Shown: in pieces, positions 8,668 through 17,603 of the stretch | Numbering within the stretch: position 1 is the first letter of the stretch | How the letters are laid out: every line of letters starts with the position of its first letter | Source of the DNA: a bacterium 210917-SL.2.15 | GTDB lineage: Bacteria; Bacillota; Clostridia; Oscillospirales; Oscillospiraceae | Direction of reading: 5' to 3' | Assembly (NCBI GenBank): GCA_020555605.1 | Contig: JAJCJC010000001.1 | Coordinates: forward strand, 124,001 to 188,000 | DNA: 64,000 nt | The notes under the pieces: model-generated | What the model saw: only the letters and a program-made list of their open reading frames with translations | Told to the model about the DNA's origin: nothing | Database searches by the model: none | Made by a program: the position numbers and the translations under genes

Positions 8668-11600
8668 TTATGCTTCTTTCCATTGCAAAAAGCGGGAGAA
8701 GATCACCGCCATCTGCGCTCTGGTAGCACCGCTCAGGGGGCTGAGCGTCGTCTGGCTGGTCCCGTTGATCACACCGATGCCGACGCACCACTCCATAGCG
8801 CTGCGCGCCCAGCTGTCAGGCTGGTCCGCAAAGTGGGAAATCTTTCCCTTGGCAGTCACATCCAGACCCTGGAACTGTGCAAATCGATAGAGCATAGAGG
8901 CCAATTCCTGGCGGCTGAGAACGCGCTCCGGTGCAAACGCACCGGCTCCAACACCGTTGGTCAGACCATTGGCCTCCGCCCAGGCAACTGCGTCCGCATA
9001 ATAGCTGCCCACAGGTACATCGTTGAAGCTGGCGGCTTTCTGTACTTCTGGTTCCCCGGCCAGGCGGTAGAGCATGGTCACCATCATGGCGCGGTTCGTG
9101 GGCTGCTGCGGGCTGAATTGATCGTTGCCGGTGCCGGACATCAATTTCCGGAATGCCATGTACTGCACGGCATCGTAGAACCAGTCCTGCTCATTTACGT
9201 CAGCAAACACCACAGGCGGTTCATCCTTGGGCTGCTCCGGCTTCACCGCAGACCCATTTCCGGAGCTGCTGCCACCAGAGCTGCTGCCACCGGAACTGCT
9301 GCCACCGGAACTGCTCTTCGTTTCAATCTGTGCCACAGTCACCGTTCCGGAGATCTCGTTGGCTACCAGGATCATAGCGTTGCCTGTAGGGCTGTCATCG
9401 GCAGATACAGTGCAGATGCCCTCTGCGCCCAAGTCGCCAGCTCGCGCCAGATCACCGCAGGTAAAGTCACGCACATTCAGATAATCTGCATAGGTCACAT
9501 GGTTGAGATCGCTGATATCAAAGGCCATGATGCCGCCCATGCGTTCCAGCCCCACTATGGCATAGGTCTTGCCATTTGCTGTTACCATCGCCACGCTTTC
9601 GGGTTCCGGACCCTTCTTATTGCTGCGCTTGTCCAGCTCTCCGGCAGCGTCGTGACCGGAATTGAAATAGGCGGGGAAGTTCTTGGCGGAAATCTGTTCC
9701 AGATTGTCGCCGCTGTCGTAAACCTGCTTTAGCGTCTCTGCGTCCCATACAGAGAAGGAGCGGCCGCCCAGCAGATAGGTTTTCCCGTCTTCCAGGCCAT
9801 CGGTAGCGTCCGTTTTCAGGTATTCGATCTTCTTTTCTGCCGCTGCACCGTCGCTGAGGGGCAGCTTGCCAGAGTCGATGTTCTTATAATCTCCCCACTC
9901 CCGGGCGTCACCCTCGTTGGCGGTGAGCAGATAATCCTTGCCGTTGATGGTCGCGCAGGCAATCCCGTCGGGCATATAGACACCGTACACAGATTCGTTG
10001 CGGATCGCAACGGCTCCGTCCGCATCCAGATCCAGCCCATTGCCTGACGCGCTGTGATCCTTAAAGCCCAGCCCCTTCACATAGACCCACGAATCGTTCG
10101 TGAGATCCAGCGCCGCCACGGCATTATTTTCCTGCAGTGTAACATAGGCAGTTTTGCTGTCCGCCGACACCGCAATGTACTCCGGTTCCAGATCTTCGGC
10201 GGGGGAAGCATCCTTCTTGAGCAGCACGCCGTCCGCAATCATCTTTTCCCGATCGAGATTCTCAAAGGTGACGGTCTGCGCTTCGGATTTGTCAAGATCC
10301 ACCACGGTGACGGAGCCCTTGGGGTCGACGGCGTTCTCACCGTAGCCCTCCCGGGGCTCGCCTTCGTTGGCTGTCAGGATCTTACTGCCGTCCGGGGTAA
10401 AGGTCAGCATGTCCGGCTGTACGCCGGCGTCGAATTTCTGCACGAACGCTCCGTTATAGTCCAGCAGGACGATGGAGCCGTTTTCCCTGTAATCGCTGTT
10501 CTGCACCGCGATGGCCACCAGATCTCTCTGGGGATTCACATCCACGCTAGTGATATCCCCGGCGCTGAAGCCGTGGAGCTTGCCCATGAGCGCCACGTCG
10601 ATCCGCTTGATCAGACCGGTGCGGCCGTTTTCGTCGATCTTTGCGATGTCCACTTTCTGGGTCTGACCGCTGACCAGGTACATGCAGTCATTTTCAGGGT
10701 TGAACTTGACGATCTCCGCTACGCCGCCATCCTCATCGGCTGTGCCGGTAGCATAGCTGTCCAGATATTGCAGCAGACCCGTTTCACTCTTGGTGTTCAC
10801 ATTCTCGGTAAAGTCGCGCTCTGCCTCAGAGCGGTTGATGGTGAAGGCGTCCACCACGGTCAGTTCGTTGTTGCTGATCCGGTAGGTGATAATGCGGAAG
10901 CTGTCATCGGTCACGTCTACCCGGGAGACATTGGGGGTTCTCTCCTGATTTTTGACCGCCGCATAGGGGAATTCCATGTTTTGGATGCTATAGTACTTGC
11001 TGCCCGAAGCGGAGTTGGCGGTCACATACAGCACGCCCTCCGGGTCGGTCACGGCGGTGGGGGCATTGCTGCTACCGTTGCCGTATTCATAGTTGTCCGC
11101 CGCCGTCACCGGAGTCAGCCCATCCATAATGTAACTGCGGACATAGACATGGTCATGACCCATCAACACTACATCAATGCCCAGCTCGTTGAACACCGGC
11201 ACCAATCCATTCCGGCGGGCCAGAATATCCTGTTCTACCGCATGGCTGGCCACAGAGTAAATGGAGTGGTGGAAGGTGACCACCTTCCAGCGGATGTTCT
11301 GTCTTTCGGTGGCCCTGATGGCCTGTTCCATGAATGCTTTGTGTTCCGCCGTAGACAGATTATTGCTGTTGAGCACCATGAAAAGGGTGTTATGATAGAC
11401 AAAGTAGTTGTCGCCGCCGGCATTGGAAATGCCCAGCGTCTCCGACTCGTTAGCCACATGGAAGTGATCGTTGTAGGCGCTGCTGGCGGTGTCGTGGTTG
11501 CCCACCACGGTGGCCACGGGCATGCCGTACAGCTCCTCATGCTCCAGATATCCGCTGTACTGCGTCTCGTCAGTGGCGGAATTGACCTGATCGCCCGCAC

Positions 11601-12759
11601 TGAGGATGAAGTCCGTTCCTGCAAAATTCGCATCCGTGGCAATTCTGTTCAGCGTCTTGCCCCAGTTTTTTCCATCGTTAGTGCCATTGCCGGAGGCGCC
11701 GATCTGGGGATCGCCCACAAAGGCGAAGGTGAAGCCATCGCCGCCGCCGGTGGTAAAGGTGTGAATATCGGACAGGGTCGCACCATTCCTCATCTGGTAG
11801 GCATAGGTGGTGCTCTCCTCCAGATCGGTTGCGGTAGTCTGGTAGCTGTAGTAACCGGCCTTGGCCGCAGACGTGCCTTCCGCCTCAAACTGGCGGGCGG
11901 TGTCGGGCATTGTATCCGCCGTTACCTCGTCCGCCTTCGCCAGCAACAGGACGCCCTCGGTCTGTACGTTGGTGTACCATGTGAAGTTCATTTCGCTCTC
12001 ATCGGCGCCCATGGCCAGATTGATACCAGACTGCTTCTCCGCCATGACCTCCGGCTCTTTTGCCGCAATCTCAAACTGGGGCATATAGAACCACACATCG
12101 GAGCTGCTCGACCGCCCTTGATGGATTTCCACGGCGAGGACGTTTTTGCCGCTCTGCAGATTCAGATCGGACAGATCATCCTTCGTAAAGGTCACCGTCT
12201 TGGGCGTAGAAGCGTTGGAGCCACCGTGCTGCAGATTCGCGGTGATTTCACTGTCATCATAGCCTGCCACCTTTCTGCCGTTAATGTATACGGTAGCCGC
12301 ATCATCATACTGGAGTGTGCAGGTCAGGTATTTCATGTCCGCGTGATTGTCCACCGTGAAGCTGTGGCGGAAGAAGTAGGCATAGGCATCGGTTTCGCCA
12401 TTACAGCCCGCCAGCAGGTTGTCTGCGGTATAGCCCTCTTCCAGTTCCTTTTCTCCCTTTTTGGAACCGAAGCTGCCGCTTGCAGTCTTCCATTGGGAAT
12501 CGTTGTAATCCACTGCGGTCCAGCTGGTACGCTCATAGCCCTCAGCAGATCTATCCCCTGCCGGATCAGTACTATTGTCCAGATAGGACCACGTCAGATC
12601 CGCACTTTGCGCCGCAGGCACTGCGGCCTCTTCTGCGACCGCAATTTCCGCTGCTGCTGCGTTTGTGTTCATCTCCGCAGCAGCAGCGGGCATCATACCG
12701 ACCGTCAAAACAGCCAGCAGGCACCAGCTTACTGTGCGTTTCCATTTTTGTTTATACAC
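8668..12759 (-). CDS. SLH-anchored metallophosphoesterase with beta-propeller-like domain
   Basis: This 1363-residue exported protein has a signal peptide (1-30). Next come a galactose-binding-like jelly roll (about 55-235), an Fn3-like purple-acid-phosphatase N-domain (240-335) and an intact-looking calcineurin-like phosphoesterase (335-600) showing GDPQ, GDQV, GNHD, FHH and GHDH. A long region of the choice-of-anchor I or mesenchyme-glycoprotein propeller type follows (about 640-1150). A GSSSG-repeat linker and three SLH domains (1190-1363) end it. All five metal-ligand motifs are present, unlike in its larger neighbour, so extracellular phosphoesterase activity is likely. The ATG is preceded by AAGGGGG. 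It appears to be a separate transcription unit from the YibE/F pair. Confidence 0.88.
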   Translation of the reverse strand: MYKQKWKRTVSWCLLAVLTVGMMPAAAAEMNTNAAAAEIAVAEEAAVPAAQSADLTWSYLDNSTDPAGDRSAEGYERTSWTAVDYNDSQWKTASGSFGSKKGEKELEEGYTADNLLAGCNGETDAYAYFFRHSFTVDNHADMKYLTCTLQYDDAATVYINGRKVAGYDDSEITANLQHGGSNASTPKTVTFTKDDLSDLNLQSGKNVLAVEIHQGRSSSSDVWFYMPQFEIAAKEPEVMAEKQSGINLAMGADESEMNFTWYTNVQTEGVLLLAKADEVTADTMPDTARQFEAEGTSAAKAGYYSYQTTATDLEESTTYAYQMRNGATLSDIHTFTTGGGDGFTFAFVGDPQIGASGNGTNDGKNWGKTLNRIATDANFAGTDFILSAGDQVNSATDETQYSGYLEHEELYGMPVATVVGNHDTASSAYNDHFHVANESETLGISNAGGDNYFVYHNTLFMVLNSNNLSTAEHKAFMEQAIRATERQNIRWKVVTFHHSIYSVASHAVEQDILARRNGLVPVFNELGIDVVLMGHDHVYVRSYIMDGLTPVTAADNYEYGNGSSNAPTAVTDPEGVLYVTANSASGSKYYSIQNMEFPYAAVKNQERTPNVSRVDVTDDSFRIITYRISNNELTVVDAFTINRSEAERDFTENVNTKSETGLLQYLDSYATGTADEDGGVAEIVKFNPENDCMYLVSGQTQKVDIAKIDENGRTGLIKRIDVALMGKLHGFSAGDITSVDVNPQRDLVAIAVQNSDYRENGSIVLLDYNGAFVQKFDAGVQPDMLTFTPDGSKILTANEGEPREGYGENAVDPKGSVTVVDLDKSEAQTVTFENLDREKMIADGVLLKKDASPAEDLEPEYIAVSADSKTAYVTLQENNAVAALDLTNDSWVYVKGLGFKDHSASGNGLDLDADGAVAIRNESVYGVYMPDGIACATINGKDYLLTANEGDAREWGDYKNIDSGKLPLSDGAAAEKKIEYLKTDATDGLEDGKTYLLGGRSFSVWDAETLKQVYDSGDNLEQISAKNFPAYFNSGHDAAGELDKRSNKKGPEPESVAMVTANGKTYAIVGLERMGGIMAFDISDLNHVTYADYLNVRDFTCGDLARAGDLGAEGICTVSADDSPTGNAMILVANEISGTVTVAQIETKSSSGGSSSGGSSSGGSSSGNGSAVKPEQPKDEPPVVFADVNEQDWFYDAVQYMAFRKLMSGTGNDQFSPQQPTNRAMMVTMLYRLAGEPEVQKAASFNDVPVGSYYADAVAWAEANGLTNGVGAGAFAPERVLSRQELASMLYRFAQFQGLDVTAKGKISHFADQPDSWARSAMEWCVGIGVINGTSQTTLSPLSGATRAQMAVIFSRFLQWKEA

Positions 12760-12890
12760 AATATATTCCCCCTTGTCTTATATAAGTTAGAATACTGCGT
12801 TTTCCGTCTGCCTACAACCATCTCAAAGTTATACTCAAGTAAAATTTGCGCAAGCTCACGTTGCTGTCGTGAATCTGTATGATGCTTGGT

Positions 12891-12989
12891 TTAATACACC
12901 ATAGGCAATGTCCGGCCAGGAACATAAGTTGTATTCCCGATTTTATATTCACGCACCATCTGCGGTGCGGTTCTTACTTCGTTTTGCAT
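12891..12989 (-). pseudogene. Truncated TnpW-like transposon protein
   Basis: An ATG at 12987-12989 with an AAAGGGTG site opens a 32-codon frame containing VREYKIGNTTYV, the opening of the small transposon-encoded TnpW family. After that motif the sequence becomes unrelated and stops, so roughly the last half of a normal TnpW is missing. Likely a deletion scar. Confidence 0.5.
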
Positions 12990-13419
12990 ATCGTTCACCC
13001 TTTCAAATACAAAACCATTTCTTGCATCAAAAGAGGCAGAAAACGGACGGCTGCTGGCACAGCTCCACGAGAGTTTCACCCCGGCCCATGCTGATAGGTG
13101 CGGCGCACAATGCTTTGCGGGCGTTCAATGCGCGAGTATCTTTAACCCTGCCAGTGCTTCGTCGCCCAAAAACTGCCACGCTTGTTTTGCGGCCTGGTTC
13201 TGATCGCTCGCCTGTTTAGTAGGGGGCCCGTCCTGCGGACTTGCAACAGGGTCGTGGCGCACCGGCCGTATGGCTCGGCACAGACAGGAATGTATCCGTC
13301 TGCCTTATGCTGCGCCGGAGGCCTCCCACCGGGCTTTCTTTTTCAAAGTGCAGCCTCCAGCCCAGGGGAAACGGAAATAAGGAAAGGGTAAGCTGTTTCC
13401 GCTGCCGGGGCCGATTCGG
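12990..13419. other. 430-bp gap within the transposon remnant
   Basis: No ORF with a plausible start or product is seen. The stretch is GC-rich and of the same character as the neighbouring element genes. I take it as noncoding leader or eroded element DNA. No clear repeat or terminator was found. Confidence 0.4.
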
Positions 13420-13659
13420 TCAGTTCATGCTGACGATAGAATAGATGAGCTTGATTTTCAGTCGGTGCTTCATGTATTCGTCCACCCGCATACGGGGCTG
13501 GCAGTCGGGATGGTAGAGCGTCCTGGTACAGAGCTTGTTGATATAGCCCTCGTAGTACCGGAGTACGCTGTCCACGGCCTGGGCGGCACCGTCCCGGGCG
13601 GCATCGATCACCGAAAAAAGAGGAAGAAGCTCTTTTCCTTTGTATTTAGACTGCTTCAT
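13420..13659 (-). CDS. HTH_16-type helix-turn-helix protein of integrative elements
   Basis: A 79-residue basic protein resembling the small helix-turn-helix proteins encoded next to the sigma-like factor in Tn916-family elements, with the typical middle part LRYYEGYINKLCTR. It starts five bases after the sigma-like gene ends, with GGGAGG upstream, so the two are an operon. In such elements this pair controls excision or transfer genes. Here those targets are absent. Confidence 0.65.
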   Translation of the reverse strand: MKQSKYKGKELLPLFSVIDAARDGAAQAVDSVLRYYEGYINKLCTRTLYHPDCQPRMRVDEYMKHRLKIKLIYSIVSMN

Positions 13660-13664
13660 TCGCG

Positions 13665-14096
13665 TTAACCTCCCTTCGGCATAAGCGCCATCAATTTTAT
13701 ACGCAGGTCTTTCAGGGTGCTTGTCCTGTGGCGCTGTACTGCGTTGCGGGACATTCCCATCAGGCGGCCGATTTCTTCGTCAGTCAAATCCAGAACAAAG
13801 CGGAGAATCAAAATACTTTGCTCATCTTTTGTCAGACTGGCAAACGCTTCGGCTACAAGCTCGTTTTCGATATGTAGGTCATATCCATGCGAACTGAATA
13901 TAAAGCTGTCGCTGGAATACCGATCTACGGTCGAGAGCTTGTCCCAATCAGCCGGGGAAACGGCATCCAGCGACACTTCACGGTCGCCGCGGCACTTCAT
14001 TTCCCGCAGATAATCTATCGCCTCATGGTACAGAACCAGCTCGCAGTAGCGGTGAAACTGGCCCCATTCACCGTATTTGCGGGGGATCGCTTCCAT
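13665..14096 (-). CDS. Sigma-70-family-like factor of an integrative element
   Basis: 143 residues. The C-terminal half is a clear sigma region 4 (about 85-135), with LTKDEQSILILRFVLDLTDE followed by an MSRNAVQRHR recognition helix. The N-terminal part resembles a reduced region 2. The ATG follows GGGGTGAG. These short sigma-like proteins (ORF7-like in Tn916) regulate element genes. The gene looks intact although the rest of its element is lost. Confidence 0.7.
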   Translation of the reverse strand: MEAIPRKYGEWGQFHRYCELVLYHEAIDYLREMKCRGDREVSLDAVSPADWDKLSTVDRYSSDSFIFSSHGYDLHIENELVAEAFASLTKDEQSILILRFVLDLTDEEIGRLMGMSRNAVQRHRTSTLKDLRIKLMALMPKGG

Positions 14097-14443
14097 CTTC
14101 TCACCCCCTTTCTGTGGGGGATGTGGTGGTTCTCTCCCTTTCCGCCAATAGAGCGAATGGAATCTCTCTGGCTACCCGCTAAACGCTTCCGTTTTTCATT
14201 TTTTTGAAATTTTTTTGCGCCGGAAAGCAGACCGCAGGAAATAACAAAATTCGCCCGGCAGGTCAAAGACCCACAGAGCGAAACAAAAAGCAATATGATC
14301 TTTTCCTACATGGTATAGTACATACTCATAGCCGCTTGTCCCCGATGGTGGGGACAAGCTAACCTGAGCCCTTCCCGAAAAAATAGACAATAAAAAGCGG
14401 GAAAAAACGGAATGAATCGCAGTAATAGGTAAAATCTTTCAGA

Positions 14444-15091
14444 TCAGGCGGCAGAGGCATTACGCAGGCGCAGTTCAAAAGCGCACGGTGAGAGCCAGTC
14501 AATGGCAGAATGCGGGCGCAGCGTATTGTAAAAGGCCTCGATATAGGCGAAAATATCCGCTTGAGCAGCACGGCGGGAGCCATATTGGCGCAGGTGGATC
14601 CGTTCACATTTGAGGCAGCTGAAAAAGTTCTCCGCCACAGCGTTATCGTAGGGGTCGCCTTTGCGGGACATGCTTTGCCGGATGCCCAGCACGGCAAGCC
14701 GGCGCCGAAAGGCTTCCGCGGCATACTGGACGCCCCTGTCACTTTGGAAAATCAGGCCAGGGCTGGGCCGTTGGCAGCGTACGGCCATGTCCGACGCGGA
14801 TAGGGACAACTGTGTGTCGATGCGGCTGGAAAAGGCGCAACCCACAACCTTCTTGGTGCATAAGTCTTTGACGGCAGCCAAATACAGCCAGCCCTTGCCG
14901 GTGGGAATATAGGTGATACCACCTACCCAGGCCTGATTCGGTTGTTCAAAAGAAAATTGACGCTTCAGCAGATTGGGCGCGATGGGATGGCTATGGCGGG
15001 AGTTCGTGGTGGCTTTGTAGGCTTTTTTGCGCATGGAGTGGATTCCGGCGGCTGTCCCGGTTCTGGCGGTCTGCCTGCCCTGCCTGCACAC
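14444..15091 (-). pseudogene. IS3 transposase orfB, N-terminally deleted and active-site mutated
   Basis: The rve/DDE integrase core is readable. The second Asp (FQSDRGVQYA) and the Glu (DNAVAENFFSCLK) are present. The first Asp, normally W-x-x-D-I-T-Y, is Gly here (WVGGITYI, codon GGT at about 14920). The N-terminal third of orfB, including its HTH_21-like region, is missing and replaced by out-of-frame orfA sequence. This copy cannot be catalytically competent. Confidence 0.7.
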
Positions 15092-15254
15092 CCGCGGCCT
15101 TCAGCCAGCTGCGCAGGGTGTCGATGCAGATACCAAGTTCATTGGCAACCTCTGTGCTCGGACGGCCCTGTTCTGTCACCATCCGGATCGCTCCGCCCTT
15201 GAACGCCTCGTCGTACCGGGGCGGCGCTATCCTTTTTTTGCGTTTGTTTTCCAT
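14991..15254 (-). pseudogene. IS3 transposase orfA, C-terminally deleted
   Basis: Begins MENKRKKRIAPPRYDEAFKG with a helix-turn-helix (VANELGICIDTLRSWLKAAG), as in IS3 OrfA proteins of Clostridia. After DRQNRDSRR the normal leucine-zipper tail is lost: the DNA jumps into orfB in another frame, giving a random end. The frameshift region needed to make OrfAB is deleted. Confidence 0.65.
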
Positions 15255-15301
15255 TTCCTTTGTCCCCTTTCCTTTCCATTATAACGAATGTTTTTTGTCC
15301 A

Positions 15302-16792
15302 TCAATTCGGGAAAGGGGGCACATTGTTTGGTCCCCCGACCGATGATAAATCCGAACTTTCAATATCCTCAAAGGAAACCCTCGTTTCGCCCTCTTTGTA
15401 ATTGAAAGTAATCAAAATATAATCGTCAAAGATGGTCACGGAATTTACGAAGCTGTCAATCAGTCGCCGCCGTTCTTCCAGCTTGGAAATATCCAGAGTA
15501 CGGAAACGGCAAATCCAGTAGACTATATCCTCACGGGCCAGCATGGGCCGCTTCATTTCCTCTTGGATGATCTGCAACTCAACATCCTTTTTCCGTTCCT
15601 CCAACTCATCAAGGCGCTGCTTGGTGGAGGCGTTTATAATGCCCATCTGGATGGCGTTCAGCATATTGGTAATGCCTCGCTCCGTTTCCTCCAATTGCTT
15701 GCGGAGCGCCGGGAGTACGCTGCTCTCCTTGCTCTGTATCTCCATCACGGCATCGGAAATATACTCCACGAAACCATCATCCATCACTTTCGCCATGACA
15801 GCGTTGACAACAGCGTTTTCAATAGGCAGCTTTCGGACGCTCTTGTGCTTGGCGTTGCAGGTCTTGTGCTTCTTGGTATTCACGCAGCGGTAATAATGAT
15901 ATTTCCGGCCCTTGCTGGAACTTGTCCCGCTTTCGCCTACCATCATGGCCCCACAAGTCCCGCAAAACAGCTTTGTGGTCAAAAGATAGTCGTCCTCGGC
16001 CTTGTGACGGGCCGGGGCTTTCTTGTTTGTTTCAAGCCGCTGCTGTACCCGGTCAAAAAGGTCTTGGGGAACAATAGCGGGGATGCCACCGGGGGTGACG
16101 ATATGACGGTAACTGTATTCCCCGATATACTTTCTGTTTTTCAACATACGGGCGATAAAGTTGAGGTCGATTTTCCGTCCCCTTACCGTGGTGACGCCGT
16201 TCTCCATCAGATAGTCCATGATTTCTTTCATGGTGGCCCCCTTGTCGTACCGGGTGAACGCCTCCAACACAACAGGGGCGGTGCAGGGGTCTATCTGGTA
16301 GTATTTGTCCTTGTCGATGGTAAAACCATAGGTGATAGTGCCGCCGTTGTATTTGCATTTCAAAGCGTTTTCCGTATGGCCCCGGATGACCTTTTCGGAT
16401 AGCTCGGCGGAGTAGTATTCCGCCATGCCCTCCAGCATACTTTCCAGAATGATACCCTCCGGCCCATCGGAAATGTTCTCGGTGGCAGACAGCACCTTGA
16501 CGCCATACTTGCGAAGCTGGGCCTTGTAGTGGGCGCTGTCGTAGCGGTTACGGGCGAAACGGTCTAACTTCCAGACGATGATAACATCAAACAGGCCCTT
16601 GGCGCTGTCCTTAATCATGCGCTGAAAATCCGGGCGGTGGTCTGTCTTGGCGGACAAGGCCCGGTCAATGTATGTCCTAAGAATGGTTATATCGTTCTTT
16701 TTGCAGTAGGCCGTACATTCCCGAAGCTGGCCCTCGATGCTCTCTTCCCGCTGGTTGTCGCTGGAATACCGGGCATAGATCACCGCTTTCAT
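15302..16792 (-). CDS. Large serine recombinase (integrase/excisionase of the element)
   Basis: 496 residues. The N-terminal resolvase domain has the catalytic Ser near residue 10 (YARYSSDNQ) and conserved Arg residues (WKLDRFARNRYD). A recombinase domain (about 160-260), a zinc ribbon (CGTCG, then CVN...C near 275-320) and a coiled coil (about 360-420) follow. It should integrate and excise the element through 2-bp-staggered Ser-linked breaks. The start overlaps the end of the regulator gene by four bases. The last residues, VPPFPN, come from DNA beyond the attL core. In the excised circle the frame would instead continue about 23 residues (DNPNYIIQ...) using sequence near 22445-22514. Confidence 0.9.
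   Translation of the reverse strand: MKAVIYARYSSDNQREESIEGQLRECTAYCKKNDITILRTYIDRALSAKTDHRPDFQRMIKDSAKGLFDVIIVWKLDRFARNRYDSAHYKAQLRKYGVKVLSATENISDGPEGIILESMLEGMAEYYSAELSEKVIRGHTENALKCKYNGGTITYGFTIDKDKYYQIDPCTAPVVLEAFTRYDKGATMKEIMDYLMENGVTTVRGRKIDLNFIARMLKNRKYIGEYSYRHIVTPGGIPAIVPQDLFDRVQQRLETNKKAPARHKAEDDYLLTTKLFCGTCGAMMVGESGTSSSKGRKYHYYRCVNTKKHKTCNAKHKSVRKLPIENAVVNAVMAKVMDDGFVEYISDAVMEIQSKESSVLPALRKQLEETERGITNMLNAIQMGIINASTKQRLDELEERKKDVELQIIQEEMKRPMLAREDIVYWICRFRTLDISKLEERRRLIDSFVNSVTIFDDYILITFNYKEGETRVSFEDIESSDLSSVGGPNNVPPFPN
15322..15334. other. Left attachment site core (attL)
   Basis: CATTGTTTGGTCC, repeated exactly at 22515-22527. It overlaps the last sense codons of the serine recombinase, so integration replaces that protein's C-terminus. 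Confidence 0.7.
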
Positions 16793-17160
16793 TCTGCCTG
16801 TCCCTCCTCCATGATACGGAACAGTGCCTCTTTCAGACGCTGATTTACAGGGGCTTGCGGGTCAAAGCACATTTCGATAAACTCCCGCATTTCTCGGCTC
16901 TGCTCCGTCTTTGCTTTCAATGCCTGTGGCTGGTAGTCGTATAGCTTCCCCTGTGGCTTGTCAGTGCGGCAATAGAGGTAATCCATCGACACATCAAAAT
17001 AATCAGCGTACTTTACGAACACTTCCGGGGACGGCGTTGACTGGCCTGTTTCATAGCGATTTATCCGGGATTGCTGGACGCCTAAAATCTCCGCCATGTT
17101 TACCTGTGTCAACCGGACGCCCTCACGCAAGGCCCGCAGCCGTTTTCCAATCTGCTCCAT
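16789..17160 (-). CDS. XRE-family regulator upstream of the recombinase
   Basis: About 123 residues. An HTH_3 domain (4-60; LTQVNMAEILGVQQSRINRY) is followed by a charged helical tail. The ATG at 17158-17160 is favoured because AAAGGTGG sits eight bases away; a GTG four codons upstream is possible. It overlaps the recombinase start (ATGA), implying coupled translation and probably autoregulated control of integration and excision. Confidence 0.8.
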   Translation of the reverse strand: MEQIGKRLRALREGVRLTQVNMAEILGVQQSRINRYETGQSTPSPEVFVKYADYFDVSMDYLYCRTDKPQGKLYDYQPQALKAKTEQSREMREFIEMCFDPQAPVNQRLKEALFRIMEEGQAE

Positions 17161-17306
17161 AAAATATCCCACCTTTCAAAGTTAAAATATCACAAATAAG
17201 CATAATTGTAAATAGCATTTTAGATTTCCGTGTCAAAAACATGATGACGGTCTTTGATTGATATGATATAATTACTAAACTAAGTATCCATAATCGGAGA
17301 TGCTCT

Positions 17307-17603
17307 ATGAAAGATAAAAGAAAAGGTAAATTAGATAAGCATTTTCATATTATCATTGAAGATAAGAAAGTTCCTATCCTGTCCTATAAAATAAGTGGAC
17401 AAGGAGAAAGACGCATCCTTTCTGTAAAGACAATGATAAAAAGCGAGATTATCCCAAGGCTTATTGGAAGACCCACAAAGGTATCAATCAGCACGGAAAA
17501 ATCAGTTATAAACATATTGGGCGAATGTTATCTGTTTGCACACTTTTCGCCACTATACGAAATCGAATTTAGAATAATTGAAATAAGCGAAAGCGTTTTC
17601 TAA
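17307..17603 (+). CDS. Hypothetical 98-residue element protein
   Basis: A basic protein with alternating beta-like stretches (KHFHIIIEDKKVPILSYKIS) and GGAG seven bases before its ATG. Its base composition is more AT-rich than its neighbours, suggesting separate acquisition. It is divergent from the recombinase-regulator pair. I do not recognise a family. Confidence 0.55.
   Translation: MKDKRKGKLDKHFHIIIEDKKVPILSYKISGQGERRILSVKTMIKSEIIPRLIGRPTKVSISTEKSVINILGECYLFAHFSPLYEIEFRIIEISESVF

Larger units (their letters stand above)
12891..14364 (-). mobile_element. Decayed fragment of a conjugative-transposon control region
   Basis: A truncated TnpW-like ORF, an HTH_16-like protein and a sigma-70-like factor lie in the order usual for Tn916-type and clostridial integrative elements. 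No relaxase, conjugation or integrase genes accompany them. An IS3 remnant abuts one side. I read this as a leftover of an older element, distinct from the intact element starting at 15322. Confidence 0.55.
14365..15321 (-). mobile_element. IS3-family insertion sequence, internally deleted and inactive
   Basis: Imperfect terminal inverted repeats can be read: TGAGCCCTTCCCGAA inward from 14365, and TGCCCCCTTTCCCGAA inward from 15321 on the other strand. The element is about 0.96 kb where complete relatives are about 1.2-1.3 kb. The missing part is the junction of orfA and orfB. No target duplication is visible (flanks TAACC and CATTG). Its right edge coincides with the attachment core of the 7.2-kb integrative element. 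Confidence 0.7.

Noticed and set aside
10054..12882. 942-codon plus-strand frame
   Set aside because: Antisense of the 1363-residue SLH phosphoesterase, same reasoning; the real gene has signal peptide, ribosome site and motifs.
13665..16792. Treating the sigma/HTH genes and the serine recombinase as one element
   Set aside because: The 13-bp core at 15322 and the IS3 copy separate them, and the right-hand attachment site pairs with 15322, not with any site left of 14365.
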